Assembly: GCA_963808705.1 (NCBI GenBank)
Contig: CAWEHB010000008.1
Location: 186,001 to 250,000 of the forward strand
Origin: JASHPR01 sp963808705
GTDB taxonomy: Bacteria; Actinomycetota; Actinomycetes; Streptosporangiales; Streptosporangiaceae
DNA: 64,000 bases
Reading direction: 5' to 3'
Below are positions 33,853 to 41,974 of this stretch, in pieces. A program made the position numbers and the translations under genes. The notes beneath the pieces are model-generated. The model was not told the origin of the DNA and ran no database searches. It worked only from the letters and a program-made list of their open reading frames with translations. How positions within the stretch are numbered: position 1 is the first letter of the stretch; every line of letters begins with the position of its first letter.

Positions 33853-35782
33853 CTGATCCTGGTGGTTAATTCGGGTTCATGCGGCGAGGCCGAGTTCGAG
33901 GCGTGCCAGGTGGCTGGTTCGCTGCCGGTCCAGTGGCGTGCCGGTCCAGTAGGCCTCCAGGCGGAGCAGGTTGAGCGCGCAGGCCATGTAGACGTGGTCG
34001 AGGCGGGTCTTGGGCAGGCCGCGGTAGCGGGCGCGGCGCGCGCCGTGGCTGGCGGCCTGGTGCATGGTGCCCTCGACGCCGGCGCGGCGGGCGTAGTCGG
34101 CCTGGAAGGGGATCGTCTGTTCCGCGGCGCGGGCGGCGGCCTGGGCTTCGGCCAGGTCGCGGGGCGGCAGGGTGAGGTGCCGCCGTCTGGCGCCGCTGGC
34201 GGTGCACAGGCTGCGGGCCGGGCAGGGTCCGCAGTCGCGGGCGGAGAAGGTGGCCACGATGGCGTCCTTGTCGTGCTGGGTGCACGGCGACCACGACGCC
34301 GATGTCTTGCCCTGCGGGCAGGTGACGGTCTGGGTGTCATAGTCGACGGTGAAGTCGGCGCGGGCGTAGCCGGCCCCGGCGCGGGCCTGTGCGGAGGTGT
34401 CGGCCAGCAGCGGCCCGATCAGCGCGATGCCGTGCCTGGCGAGCTCGGAGACTACCAGGGCGGCGCTGAGGTATCCGGAATCTTGGTAATGCCGTCCCGG
34501 GGCCAGGTTCTTCCCGGCCAGGTCGTCGTGGATGGCGCCGGTCATCTGGTTGTCGGTCACGGTGGCGTCGGTGGTGGCCACGTTGGTGATCAGGTTCGGG
34601 GCCGTCAGCCGCGCGCAGCCCTTGCCATGCTCCCGGTTCTGCGCGCCGGCGCTGTCTGCGGCCGCTGGGCGGCAGGTGCATGGCGGGGGGTCGTCGCAGG
34701 TCTCGGTGATGTGCAGCTTGTAACCCAGCCAGAACTCCTCCCGCTTGACGCCCCACCGGGCATCCAGATCGTAGGGAGAGGCGATCCGGGCATGGCCAGG
34801 CGGGAGACCGTCGCCCTCGGGCTCCTTCTCCCGCCGTCTGATCACCTCCCGCCCGCCTGCGGTGATGGTGCGGGTGTAGTTCTGCAGCAGCACCCGGCGC
34901 AGCACGTCCACCGCCGGCAGCTCGCGCAGCCAGCCCGGCGCGGAGGGGTCATAGACCGCTCCCAGCAGCGCGTACCCGTCGCGAGCGTAGGCGATCGCCA
35001 GCTCCTGCCGCCTGGCCTCAGATTGCGGCGGCCGCCAGGAGGTCATCGGCGTGGCGTAGCGGCGGGCGAAATCGGGCACGCAGATCCGCTGGGCCACCCA
35101 GTCCGGGTGCGCGGCCGTCAGCGCCTCCAGCGCGGCCCGCACCGCCTCCCCGGCCAGCTCCAGCCGGTTCAGCGCCGCCACCGCCGCCACCACGTGCGTG
35201 GAGTCGGTGCGCTGCTTGCCGCCCGCCTTGATCAGGCCATCGGCGGCCAGCCTCGCCAGCAGCGCGTCCAGCGCCATCTGCTCCAGCCCGCCATCGGCGA
35301 CCCGGGCCCGGAACTCCGCCAGCACCGTGTGATCAAAGCCAGGGTCATCCAGCGGCAGCCCCAGCAGGTACTGCCAGTCGATCCGGGTCCGCACCGCCTC
35401 GGCCGCCTGCCGGTCAGCCAGGTCCTCCACCCTCTGCAACACGGTCACCAGCGCCAGCCGCGACGGGGACCAGCCCGGCTTGCCCCGGATCCCGAACACG
35501 GCCGCGAACTCCTCATCCTGAAGCCACTGACCCAGACGGTCGCGAACCTGGACCGCCAGCGGCCGGGGCCGCTTACCCGGGTACTTCGCCGCGATCGCCC
35601 CCGCGATCTGCGGATCCGGCTCCGGCCACGAGGCAGGCTGCACGCACATGACATACCCGATCCTGCGGCCGGGACGACGGACAGGGCAGGAACAACGACG
35701 GCCGCAGGCCAGATCATGGCGTTCCCCGTAGCCCGAGCCGGGCAAGTTCACCGGCCTGTGACGAATTAACCACCAGGATCAG
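33853..35782 (-). mobile_element. Intact IS1182-family insertion sequence (1,930 bp)
   Basis: Perfect 21-bp inverted ends are visible at 33853-33873 (beginning CTGATCCTGGTGG) and 35762-35782 (its reverse complement). A dinucleotide TG flanks both sides, in the context CAG-TG-CTG, compatible with a very short or palindromic target. One transposase gene fills the element. A remnant of a different IS1182-type transposase lies at 57270-57480. Confidence 0.88.
33877..35649 (-). CDS. IS1182-family DDE transposase
   Basis: I start at ATG 35649 (MCVQPASWPEPDPQIAGAI), the usual beginning of this family; upstream in-frame codons are non-conserved. The 590-residue protein has the N-terminal DUF772-like helical domain (FRARVADGGLEQMALDALLA) and catalytic aspartates in RTDSTHV and YQDSGYLSAA. 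A cysteine-rich zinc-like insert CGPCPARSLC precedes the catalytic glutamate in GVEGTMHQAASH. It is complete, so the element may be active. Confidence 0.92.
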   Translation of the reverse strand: MCVQPASWPEPDPQIAGAIAAKYPGKRPRPLAVQVRDRLGQWLQDEEFAAVFGIRGKPGWSPSRLALVTVLQRVEDLADRQAAEAVRTRIDWQYLLGLPLDDPGFDHTVLAEFRARVADGGLEQMALDALLARLAADGLIKAGGKQRTDSTHVVAAVAALNRLELAGEAVRAALEALTAAHPDWVAQRICVPDFARRYATPMTSWRPPQSEARRQELAIAYARDGYALLGAVYDPSAPGWLRELPAVDVLRRVLLQNYTRTITAGGREVIRRREKEPEGDGLPPGHARIASPYDLDARWGVKREEFWLGYKLHITETCDDPPPCTCRPAAADSAGAQNREHGKGCARLTAPNLITNVATTDATVTDNQMTGAIHDDLAGKNLAPGRHYQDSGYLSAALVVSELARHGIALIGPLLADTSAQARAGAGYARADFTVDYDTQTVTCPQGKTSASWSPCTQHDKDAIVATFSARDCGPCPARSLCTASGARRRHLTLPPRDLAEAQAAARAAEQTIPFQADYARRAGVEGTMHQAASHGARRARYRGLPKTRLDHVYMACALNLLRLEAYWTGTPLDRQRTSHLARLELGLAA

Positions 35783-35965
35783 TGCTGTTGAGAGCGTGGA
35801 CACCGTTTTAATCGTGCTGCTGACGCCCTACCCATTCCTCACCCTTCGGGGGGTGAGTTCAGGCGGTTCGCTTCGGCTCGGCTCTATCGTGTGAGTTCAT
35901 TCCGGTGCTGAGCACGCTCATCGCTGCCTCTCGCGCCGGTTGGCCCCAGCCGGGCGCGCGATCGG
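35783..35965. other. Intergenic stretch
   Basis: About 180 bp between the IS and a small hypothetical gene. It contains a possible stem around TTCGGGGGGTGAG but no coding sequence. Confidence 0.3.
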
Positions 35966-36256
35966 TCATGGCGCACCTGGCGGTGTCACGCGGTGGAGGT
36001 CGATGACTTCAAGCCCAAGGCCGGCGATCCTCTGCACCAGCCCGGAGAGGGCAGCCGGGTCGGGCAGCTCGGCACGGAGGGTGGTCGTGTCCGGGCCTGT
36101 GGTGACGTCGCAGTCGTCGAATTGTGCGCGCAGCGTTTTGTCGGCCCGGCCGGTGAAGGTGATCTCATACGTGTGTGGTCGCACGGTGATTACGCCCCAG
36201 AGTCGGTGGGTGACGCTGCCGCCAGCGTTCCTGGCGGCGGGGTTTTGCGTCGTCAC
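35966..36256 (-). CDS. Small hypothetical protein
   Basis: The 96-residue frame reads like a compact alpha/beta protein: VITVRPHTYEITFTGRADKT, LRAQFDDCDVTTGPDTTTLR, ALSGLVQRIAGLGLEVIDLH, ending VTPPGAP. Codon use is good (strong GC3). The beta-alpha-beta arrangement and the closing hydrophobic IDLHRV resemble small actinobacterial proteins found near regulators; I cannot name a function. Confidence 0.55.
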   Translation of the reverse strand: MTTQNPAARNAGGSVTHRLWGVITVRPHTYEITFTGRADKTLRAQFDDCDVTTGPDTTTLRAELPDPAALSGLVQRIAGLGLEVIDLHRVTPPGAP

Positions 36257-36379
36257 CCGGTGCCGGGTGATCTGGGGGTTTGATGCGATAGCCCGTGCTC
36301 AGTCGGCGGCGGGGATGAGCTGGCTGCGGCGCGTGCTGGTGTGTCCGATGCTGCTGGCGGGGCCGCGATCGCGTACGGT

Positions 36380-36431
36380 GGCTGGCTGGCTCCTGAACGG
36401 CGGCTGGCTGGCTCCTGAACGGCGGTTCAGG
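36380..36431 (+). repeat. 22-bp tandem duplication with adjoining hairpin
   Basis: GGCTGGCTGGCTCCTGAACG plus GC occurs twice (36380-36401 and 36402-36423). The second copy forms a stem CCTGAAC-ggcg-GTTCAGG (36414-36431). It lies in the gap of about 400 bp between the small gene and the broken LAL regulator. Confidence 0.6.
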
Positions 36432-36662
36432 TAGCCTGCCGCGAGACATTGAGGCCTGTGGCCTGGGCAGAGCCCCGGCGGGCCTTTGGCATGTCCAGGC
36501 GGGCATGGCTGTCAACGTGGCAGACTTGTCCCTGCCCACCGGGCGGTGAGAACGTTTCCATGGCCCTGGGCAGGCTTCTGTGGCGCTGGCTGATGGTCGG
36601 GCCGGGTGGGTTGGGTTACGGGAGGCCGAGGCGGAGTGCCACAAGCGACAGCTGGGCCTGGT

Positions 36663-37171
36663 TTGCGCATCCCGCGGTTCCCGTCCTCGAAGTTCTCTGC
36701 TCCCAGGCTGGCGCCGCGTCTGGTGCGCCGGCCAAGGTTGCTCGACCGGCTAGACCGGGGAGAGCAGGTTCGGCTCGGCCTGGTGGTGGGCCCGGCGGGG
36801 GCGGGCAAGACCATGCTGCTCGCCGACTGGCTGGCTGCCCGTCCGGACCGGCCGTCGGCGTGGCTGGGTTGCGACGTGGCCGACGCCGACCCGGTCCGGT
36901 TCGTCTCCGCCGTCATCGAGGCCGTGCGGCTTGGCTTCGATCAGCCGAAGATCGGTGAGGATGCCCGCCAGCTGATGGGCCTCGATGGCGAGGTGTCGGC
37001 TGATGTGGTCGCTGCCCTGGCCGATGACCTGGACGCGCAGGACGGGGAGCGGGTACTGGTCATTGACGACTTTCACCTGGCCGGCGCGGCGAGCTCTGAC
37101 GCGCTGGGCTGGCTGGTGGAGTACCACCCGCCGTCACTGCAGCTGGTGGTGGCCAGCCGGGTTGACCCGCC
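36663..37171 (+). pseudogene. N-terminal part of a MalT/LAL-type LuxR regulator, cut by an IS
   Basis: From a TTG at 36663 (LRIPRFPSSKFSAPRL) the frame encodes the first 170 residues of an ATP-dependent LAL regulator. Seen are VRRPRLLDRLDRG, Walker A LVVGPAGAGKTMLLADWL, AWLGCDVADADPVRFVSAV, and Walker B ERVLVIDDFHLAG. It ends at VVASRVDPPL exactly where the IS701-like element begins. The central tetratricopeptide part (several hundred residues) is gone; the end of a similar protein continues beyond the IS at 38759. The gene is dead as a full-length regulator. Confidence 0.82.
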
Positions 37172-38758
37172 GCTAAGCTTGCCGTTTAACCTGCGCGTTC
37201 GCGCCGTGCCTTGAGCTTGAGTTCCCTCTTGGTCTTTTTCCCCACGTCGTGGCGGGGTGCGGGTCGTCGGTTCTTCGACCCTGGCGGCCGCCCCGGGCCG
37301 GGCGTGCCGGGTTTCGGCGCACCGGCTGGGCAGGGGCTGGTCGCGCGGATGTTCCTAAACCCCCGGCGGACCCGGGCCGGGGTCAGCCGTCCGGGAGAGG
37401 CAGGGCGTTCCCAGGGCAGGCGCAGGTCCGTGACGAGCGGCCGGGCGAGGCGGAGCTGGGTATGGGCGGTGATGATCAGCCAGGTCCACCGGTCCGCGGC
37501 CCCGGGGTTGCGGATTTTCGGGACGGTCCAGCCCAGGACCTGCTTGAACAGCCGGAATGCGTGTTCAAGATCGAAGCGGCGCAAGAACGCCTGCCATAGC
37601 CGGTCCACCTCATCTGCGGCGGCGCCGGTGGCCGAGGACCACAGCCACACGGGCTTGGGATCGCGGTCGCCGGGCAGGTGATCCACCTGAAGCCGGATCA
37701 GGGTTCCGTCGATGACGGGCAGGTCACCGTCGTGGTCCAGCCAGGCGGAGCGGTGGGTCAGCCGGGGATGCACCCGGTCCCAGGCGGCGGTCACGGCTGT
37801 TCCGTACCGGGAGGTCAGCGTGCTCGTGGTGACCTGCGGGGCCGGCCAGGTCGCGGGGTCGGCGAGCGCGAGCTCTGCGCCGTGCTTGCGTGGCCGGCCC
37901 ATGGTGGCGGGCTGGCGCGGTGGCGCGGGCAGCTGCATCACCCGGTCGGAGCGCAGCCGCCCCAGCAACTCCACCGGCAAGTCCGCGAGCAGCCAGGCGA
38001 GCCGGGTCACGTCATACCCAGCGTCGAAGACCACCAGGATGGCCGGGTCGCCCTCGCGCCAGTGCCCGGCCTCGATCAGCCGGGCGACGACGTCGCGGAC
38101 CTGCGCGGCGGTCACGGCAGTCTCGTCATCATCAGGGCCCAGCCGCACCGCGTCCAGCACCGCGGTCCAGGACGTGCGGCCCGGCTCCAGCGCCGCGATC
38201 ACCGAATACGGCCAGCCCGGGATCATCTGCGCCTGCCCCTTCCCCCGCCCGTACACATGGCAGAACAACCGGCCCGGGCTGGTGGCCGCGCCCGGCCGCA
38301 GCCAGCTACTCACGTCCACCGCCAGCATCAGCCGCCCGTCCGCAGCCCGCGGTAACGGCAGCCCCGCCAGCGACCGCCGCAGCCGGCCGACAGCGATCTC
38401 CCCCTGGTTCACCGCGTCATACAGCGCGCCATGACCGCGCCGGTGCTCCGGGGCCAGCGACAGCCCCGCCAGGGTCCGCACCGGCCCGTCCGCGCACAAA
38501 ACCGCATCCGCCAGCTCGAACAACGCATCCGCTCGCGCGGTGAAGCACCGGTACAGCTCCCGGCGGAACAGCGCCAGCCGGCCGCGCGCCCGGGTAACTT
38601 CCGGCTGCGGCTCGACTCCCGCCCCCAGCCACGCGATACTGAACGCCACGGCCACCGCCTTGTGTCTTCAAGTTCTGTGGTAGGAACACGAAGATCATCA
38701 TGCGGTGGCCGTGTCACGTCAACATCGACGACCAGCGAGGTTAAACGGCAAGCTGAGC
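37172..38758 (-). mobile_element. IS701-like insertion sequence (about 1.6 kb)
   Basis: Inverted ends share AGCTTGCCGTTTAACCT (37176-37192 and 38738-38754). With one mismatch they extend to GCT at 37172 and 38758. One transposase gene lies between. It splits a LAL regulator. I see no clean target duplication, which fits the accompanying deletion of the host gene's middle. Confidence 0.8.
37186..38655 (-). CDS. IS701/IS4-like DDE transposase
   Basis: The 489-residue protein has the three catalytic neighbourhoods of this group: LAVDVSSWLRPGA (first Asp), LVVFDAGYDVTRLAWLL (second Asp) and RRFDLEHAFRLFKQVLGW (Glu). It has a basic C-terminal tail (KKTKRELKLKARRE). The stop lies within the left terminal repeat region. 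It is full length as far as I can judge, so the element may be recent. Confidence 0.85.
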   Translation of the reverse strand: MAVAFSIAWLGAGVEPQPEVTRARGRLALFRRELYRCFTARADALFELADAVLCADGPVRTLAGLSLAPEHRRGHGALYDAVNQGEIAVGRLRRSLAGLPLPRAADGRLMLAVDVSSWLRPGAATSPGRLFCHVYGRGKGQAQMIPGWPYSVIAALEPGRTSWTAVLDAVRLGPDDDETAVTAAQVRDVVARLIEAGHWREGDPAILVVFDAGYDVTRLAWLLADLPVELLGRLRSDRVMQLPAPPRQPATMGRPRKHGAELALADPATWPAPQVTTSTLTSRYGTAVTAAWDRVHPRLTHRSAWLDHDGDLPVIDGTLIRLQVDHLPGDRDPKPVWLWSSATGAAADEVDRLWQAFLRRFDLEHAFRLFKQVLGWTVPKIRNPGAADRWTWLIITAHTQLRLARPLVTDLRLPWERPASPGRLTPARVRRGFRNIRATSPCPAGAPKPGTPGPGRPPGSKNRRPAPRHDVGKKTKRELKLKARRERAG

Positions 38759-39244
38759 GACGCCCCGGCTGAGGGAGTCACGATCCGGTCCGACCTGGAG
38801 TTGCGGCTGCTGCGCGCCAGCATCGCCATCAGCCGATCCTCACCCCGGGCACCCGCCCTGGTCAGGCAGGCTCTGGCGGTGGCCATGCGCCACGGTTTCG
38901 TCCAGACCGTCCTGGACACCGCTCCGCAGCTGTCCGATCACGTGATCTCCAGCCCGGACCTCTATCCCCATACCGAGCACATGGCGGCGCTGATCACCGC
39001 CCGCCTCCGGGCGCGCAAGCTCGCCCGGCCGGTTTCCCGGCAAAGTAAGCTCCTTGACCCGCTGACCGCTGCCGAGATGCGCGTGCTGGAACTCCTGCCG
39101 ACCAGCACCTACCGGCAGATCGCCACCACCCTCTACATTTCGCTCAACACGGTAAAGACTCACATCCGGTCGGTCTACCAGAAGCTGGGGGTGACCTCCC
39201 GTTCTTCTGCGGTCAAACGAGCGGCCTCGCTGGGCCTTCTGTAA
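38759..39244 (+). pseudogene. C-terminal part of a LAL-type LuxR regulator beyond the IS
   Basis: After the IS the frame gives about 160 residues. It has a helical-repeat piece (SPRAPALVRQALAVAMRHGF, VQTVLDTAPQLSDHVISSPD) and a complete LuxR DNA-binding domain LTAAEMRVLELLPTSTYRQI, ATTLYISLNTVKTHIRSVYQ, KLGVTSRSSAVK. It is probably the other end of the gene starting at 36663, with the middle deleted. An orphan HTH fragment could be expressed from an IS promoter. It ends 6 bp from the convergent lactonase. Confidence 0.78.
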
Positions 39245-39250
39245 CCGCCG

Positions 39251-40138
39251 CTATCCGGCGAACGATGACGCAGGCATGCCCGCTGCCCCGGGACGGCAGA
39301 CGAACGTCGCGCCCGCACGCGGCTCCCTCGTCAGCTGCCCGGCGCTCAGGTGGTAGGCGGCAGAGGTCACGTACAGGTCCGCTAGGCCGGGGCCCCCGAA
39401 GGTGCAGCTCGTCACCTGGGACACCGGGAAGAAAACCTCGTCCAGCTGCTCCCCCGCTGGTGAGAAGCAGCGGACCGCGCCGCCACCGAAGCACGCCACC
39501 CAGAGGTTCCCCTTACTATCGACGGTCATCCCGTCGGGTACCCCGTGCGCGCGTTCGATAGTGACGAGCCGTCCCCGGTTGCCGGCGGAGCCGGTGTCGG
39601 TGTCGTAGTCGAAGACATCGACACTCTGGGTGGCCGAGTCGACGAAGTACATCCGGCTGCCGTCGGGGCTCCAAGCGATGCCGTTCGATTGCGTTACGTC
39701 GCGGACTACCTGGTCGAATGACCAGTCCGGTTCGACGCGGTAGAGCGCCGCGGCATGCGCAGCGAAGTCAAAGGCCGTTGTCCCGGCGAGGAGCCGCCCG
39801 GCGGGGTCGCATTTCGCGTCGTTCATCCGGTTGCCCGGGGTGTCACGCTCGACCGGCGCGGTGAGCTCGAAGTTGTCCCCGGTATCTGAGGCCACGGCGA
39901 TACCATCGCGGACCGCAAGCACGAGCCCGCCATCGCGCCGGGGAACAACCGCGCCCACCTCCTGGCCCACGGAGAACGAGTCCAGCGCCGTCCCGGACGG
40001 GTCGTAACGGAAGATCGTGCCGCCGGTCAAGTCGACGAACAGCAGCGTCATACTCCGCTGGTCCCAGTGCGGCGCCTCGCCCACGTCGGCGCGGAGGTCG
40101 GCGAATACCTCGACGCTCACCCTTGCGGAACGGGCCAT
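39251..40138 (-). CDS. SMP-30/gluconolactonase/LRE family protein
   Basis: The 295-residue six-bladed propeller has the metal and catalytic signatures of the family: GEAPHWDQRSMTLLFVDLTG (Glu ligand), GNRMNDAKCDPAGRLLAGT (Asn/Asp), SNGIAWSPDGSRMYFVDS (Asn ligand) and HGVPDGMTVDSKGNLWVACF (Asp). Family members hydrolyse sugar lactones with a divalent metal. No sugar dehydrogenase is adjacent, so the substrate is open. Intact, convergent with the LAL fragment. Confidence 0.9.
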   Translation of the reverse strand: MARSARVSVEVFADLRADVGEAPHWDQRSMTLLFVDLTGGTIFRYDPSGTALDSFSVGQEVGAVVPRRDGGLVLAVRDGIAVASDTGDNFELTAPVERDTPGNRMNDAKCDPAGRLLAGTTAFDFAAHAAALYRVEPDWSFDQVVRDVTQSNGIAWSPDGSRMYFVDSATQSVDVFDYDTDTGSAGNRGRLVTIERAHGVPDGMTVDSKGNLWVACFGGGAVRCFSPAGEQLDEVFFPVSQVTSCTFGGPGLADLYVTSAAYHLSAGQLTREPRAGATFVCRPGAAGMPASSFAG

Positions 40139-40541
40139 CTCCTACCTTGCCTGAAGGGTCAGTTGAATCATGCGGAGCCGACGCGAGCGCCTTCCGTAGT
40201 CCAAGCCCGGTTAAGAAGGTTCCTCGACTGCGCCGGCTAGCAGGTCGGCGTATGTCACCGACATGGTAGGCCGCACGACGGTAATCACGAGATCACAAGG
40301 TCAAGATCGCGACCCGGGTCGCCTGGCCGCCACGCCCGGTAACCACGCCGCCGGGTGGCGGGCCTGTGCAATCACCCGGAAAAGGGTGAGTACGGCGACC
40401 CCAGCCGGCCTGCATGCTTACCGCAGGATCAGCAAAGAGCGAGGCGCAGCCCGATGCGATCACCTACACACGAGATCACCGCCCCCAGCGCGGGGTTGAC
40501 CTCGTCCAGGCGCACCTCCGCAACCTGCCCCTCCCGCCATG
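40139..40541. other. Gene-free stretch
   Basis: About 400 bp upstream of the lactonase with short frames only. I see no protein pattern, no hairpin and no clear promoter. It ends exactly where the 441-bp duplicated block begins. Confidence 0.4.
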
Positions 40542-40982
40542 ACGCGGCACTGCTTGACGCGGCCTCACCCCGCCTTTACCATTATACCATCATCATAGAA
40601 TAACGCCATGATGGAAGAAGGCTGATGTTCAGGTTCCGGCTCGACGGCTCCTCCGGCGTACCGCCCTACCTGCAGCTGGTCCACCAGGTGCGGCAGTCGC
40701 TGCTGCTGGGCTACCTGCGGGAAGGTGACCGGCTGCCGACGGTCAAGGACGTCGCCGCCGACCTGGTGATCAACCCGAACACCGTCGTCAAGGCCTACCG
40801 GCAGCTCGAGCACGAGGGACTGGCGGGCGGCCGGCCGGGCCAGGGCACGTTCATCACCGCCACGGCACCCCCGGCCGTGCCCCAGGCGCAGGCGGCATTG
40901 CGGGAGTCGCTGGAGGCGTGGCTGCGCGCCGCCCGCGAGGCCGGGCTCGACGACGAGGCGGTGACGGCGCTGATCGCCGTGG
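40542..40982 (+). repeat. 441-bp duplicated block, copy 1 (promoter plus first 119 codons of GntR gene)
   Basis: Near-identical to 57576-58016 (constant offset 17,034 bp). I find a single difference, A at 40581 versus G at 57615, in the promoter spacer. Boundaries are sharp: sequence before 40542 and after 40982 is unrelated to the other copy. Copy 2 is the complete parent gene. Confidence 0.9.
40587..40614 (+). promoter_or_regulatory. Promoter and inverted repeat of the GntR copies
   Basis: TAGAAT (40596-40601) is a good -10 element, with TTTACC (40575-40580) as a weak -35 at 15-bp spacing. CCATCAT (40587-40593) and ATGATGG (40608-40614) form an inverted repeat around the -10 and start point, as expected for GntR autorepression. 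The same site occurs at 57621-57648. Confidence 0.5.
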
Positions 40983-41470
40983 TGTTGCCGGGGCTGCACG
41001 TGAGAGTGGGAGTGCCGCCGAGCAGGATGAATCACACGGGGACGAGCGAGGCCATAGATGACCGTATCCGGACTTCCGACGCCGACCGGGAGCGCGCCAC
41101 CGCCCGGTTGCGCGACCACTTCGCCGAGGGTCGGCTCACGCGTGAGGAACTGGACGAACGGGTCATGGCAGCGCTGAATGCAAGGACCACCGGTGACCTG
41201 CGGCGCGCCATGGCCGACCTTCCCGAGCCCGCGCCTGCCCCGCAGCAGGCCCGGACGCTGCCGCCGGCGGCAAAGCCGCGCACGGGCGTGGGATGGGGCG
41301 GCCCCCTGATACTGCCGCTGGTGGCGCTGGTGCTCGGGGTGCTGCTGATCGCAGGCGGCCGCTGGCCGTTCTTCGCTTTTCTCCAAGTTGCTCTGGCTGC
41401 CGCCCTGATCGTACGCCCGGCCGCCATAGTCGCAGCCGCCCGGTTCCGGCGGCGGATGCGCCGCTATTAA
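40625..41470 (+). CDS. Chimeric protein: YtrA-like GntR domain joined to DUF1707/two-TM protein
   Basis: Residues 1-119 are the GntR winged-helix protein also encoded at 57659 (PYLQLVHQVRQSLLLGYLRE, VINPNTVVKAYRQLEHEGLA). After the duplication boundary the frame continues into GLHVRVGVPPSRMNHTG, then a DUF1707 domain (IRTSDADRERATARLRDHFA, EGRLTREELDERVMAALNAR, TTGDLRRAMADLP) and two hydrophobic segments (about 225-265). DUF1707 proteins normally begin near the residues IDDRIRTSD, so either the fusion is expressed as one 281-residue protein or an internal start makes the DUF1707 part alone. A membrane-tethered GntR domain would be unusual. Confidence 0.75.
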   Translation: MFRFRLDGSSGVPPYLQLVHQVRQSLLLGYLREGDRLPTVKDVAADLVINPNTVVKAYRQLEHEGLAGGRPGQGTFITATAPPAVPQAQAALRESLEAWLRAAREAGLDDEAVTALIAVVLPGLHVRVGVPPSRMNHTGTSEAIDDRIRTSDADRERATARLRDHFAEGRLTREELDERVMAALNARTTGDLRRAMADLPEPAPAPQQARTLPPAAKPRTGVGWGGPLILPLVALVLGVLLIAGGRWPFFAFLQVALAAALIVRPAAIVAAARFRRRMRRY

Positions 41471-41757
41471 CAGTTCGGCCACAGCCACTACCAGTCCTTG
41501 TGCCAAGCCGGCGGATACCTTCAGCATTCTCCTGCAGCGCACCGCCAGCAGTGGGTCAGTAGGCTGGTGCTACCGACTCCCACCGGCGGCAGGATGAAGC
41601 GGGCCAGGTGACCTGGCGGTCGGTGGGGTTCTGGGCGCCGACACCCGCTGCTAGCAGACGGGAGCCGCTATGAGCGCTGAGACCCAGACCGTGAGGGGAT
41701 CAGACAGACGGGAGCAGATGCTGGTGCTGCGGCCGGATCAGCTCCGGCGACGACCTG
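41471..41757. other. Intergenic stretch
   Basis: About 290 bp. A 32-codon frame from ATG at 41670 ends at 41768 and is not protein-like. No structured element seen. Confidence 0.35.
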
Positions 41758-41970
41758 GTGCACCTTGACAACCATCCTGAAGTTGGTATCTGCATCCACT
41801 GTGTCCATTTCTTGCGGCACCCGGGCCGGGACCGTCAGGCGAGGTTGCTGCGCCAGCGGCTGCGCGGGGCCGCGGAGTCGATCCGGGGTGAAGTCGTGGC
41901 GCGTGGCTGGCACGAGCACCCGGTGATCGGGCCTGCGCTGCTGTGGATCAACCGGCACCAGCCCTGGTAG
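41758..41970 (+). CDS. Small cysteine-containing hypothetical protein
   Basis: From a GTG the 70-residue product reads HLDNHPEVGICIHCVHFLRH, then a basic helix (RQARLLRQRLRGAAESIRGE) and WHEHPVIGPALLWINRHQPW. The CIHC pair and the C-terminal pattern look like a conserved small actinobacterial family, but I cannot name it. It ends 4 bp before the MerB-like start, so it is probably cotranscribed and may act with that protein. Confidence 0.5.
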   Translation: MHLDNHPEVGICIHCVHFLRHPGRDRQARLLRQRLRGAAESIRGEVVARGWHEHPVIGPALLWINRHQPW

Positions 41971-41974
41971 CCGC

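Noticed and set aside
33877..35751. Starting the IS1182 transposase at 35751
   Set aside because: The extra N-terminal residues are not conserved in the family and run up to the terminal repeat; the ATG at 35649 gives the usual start.
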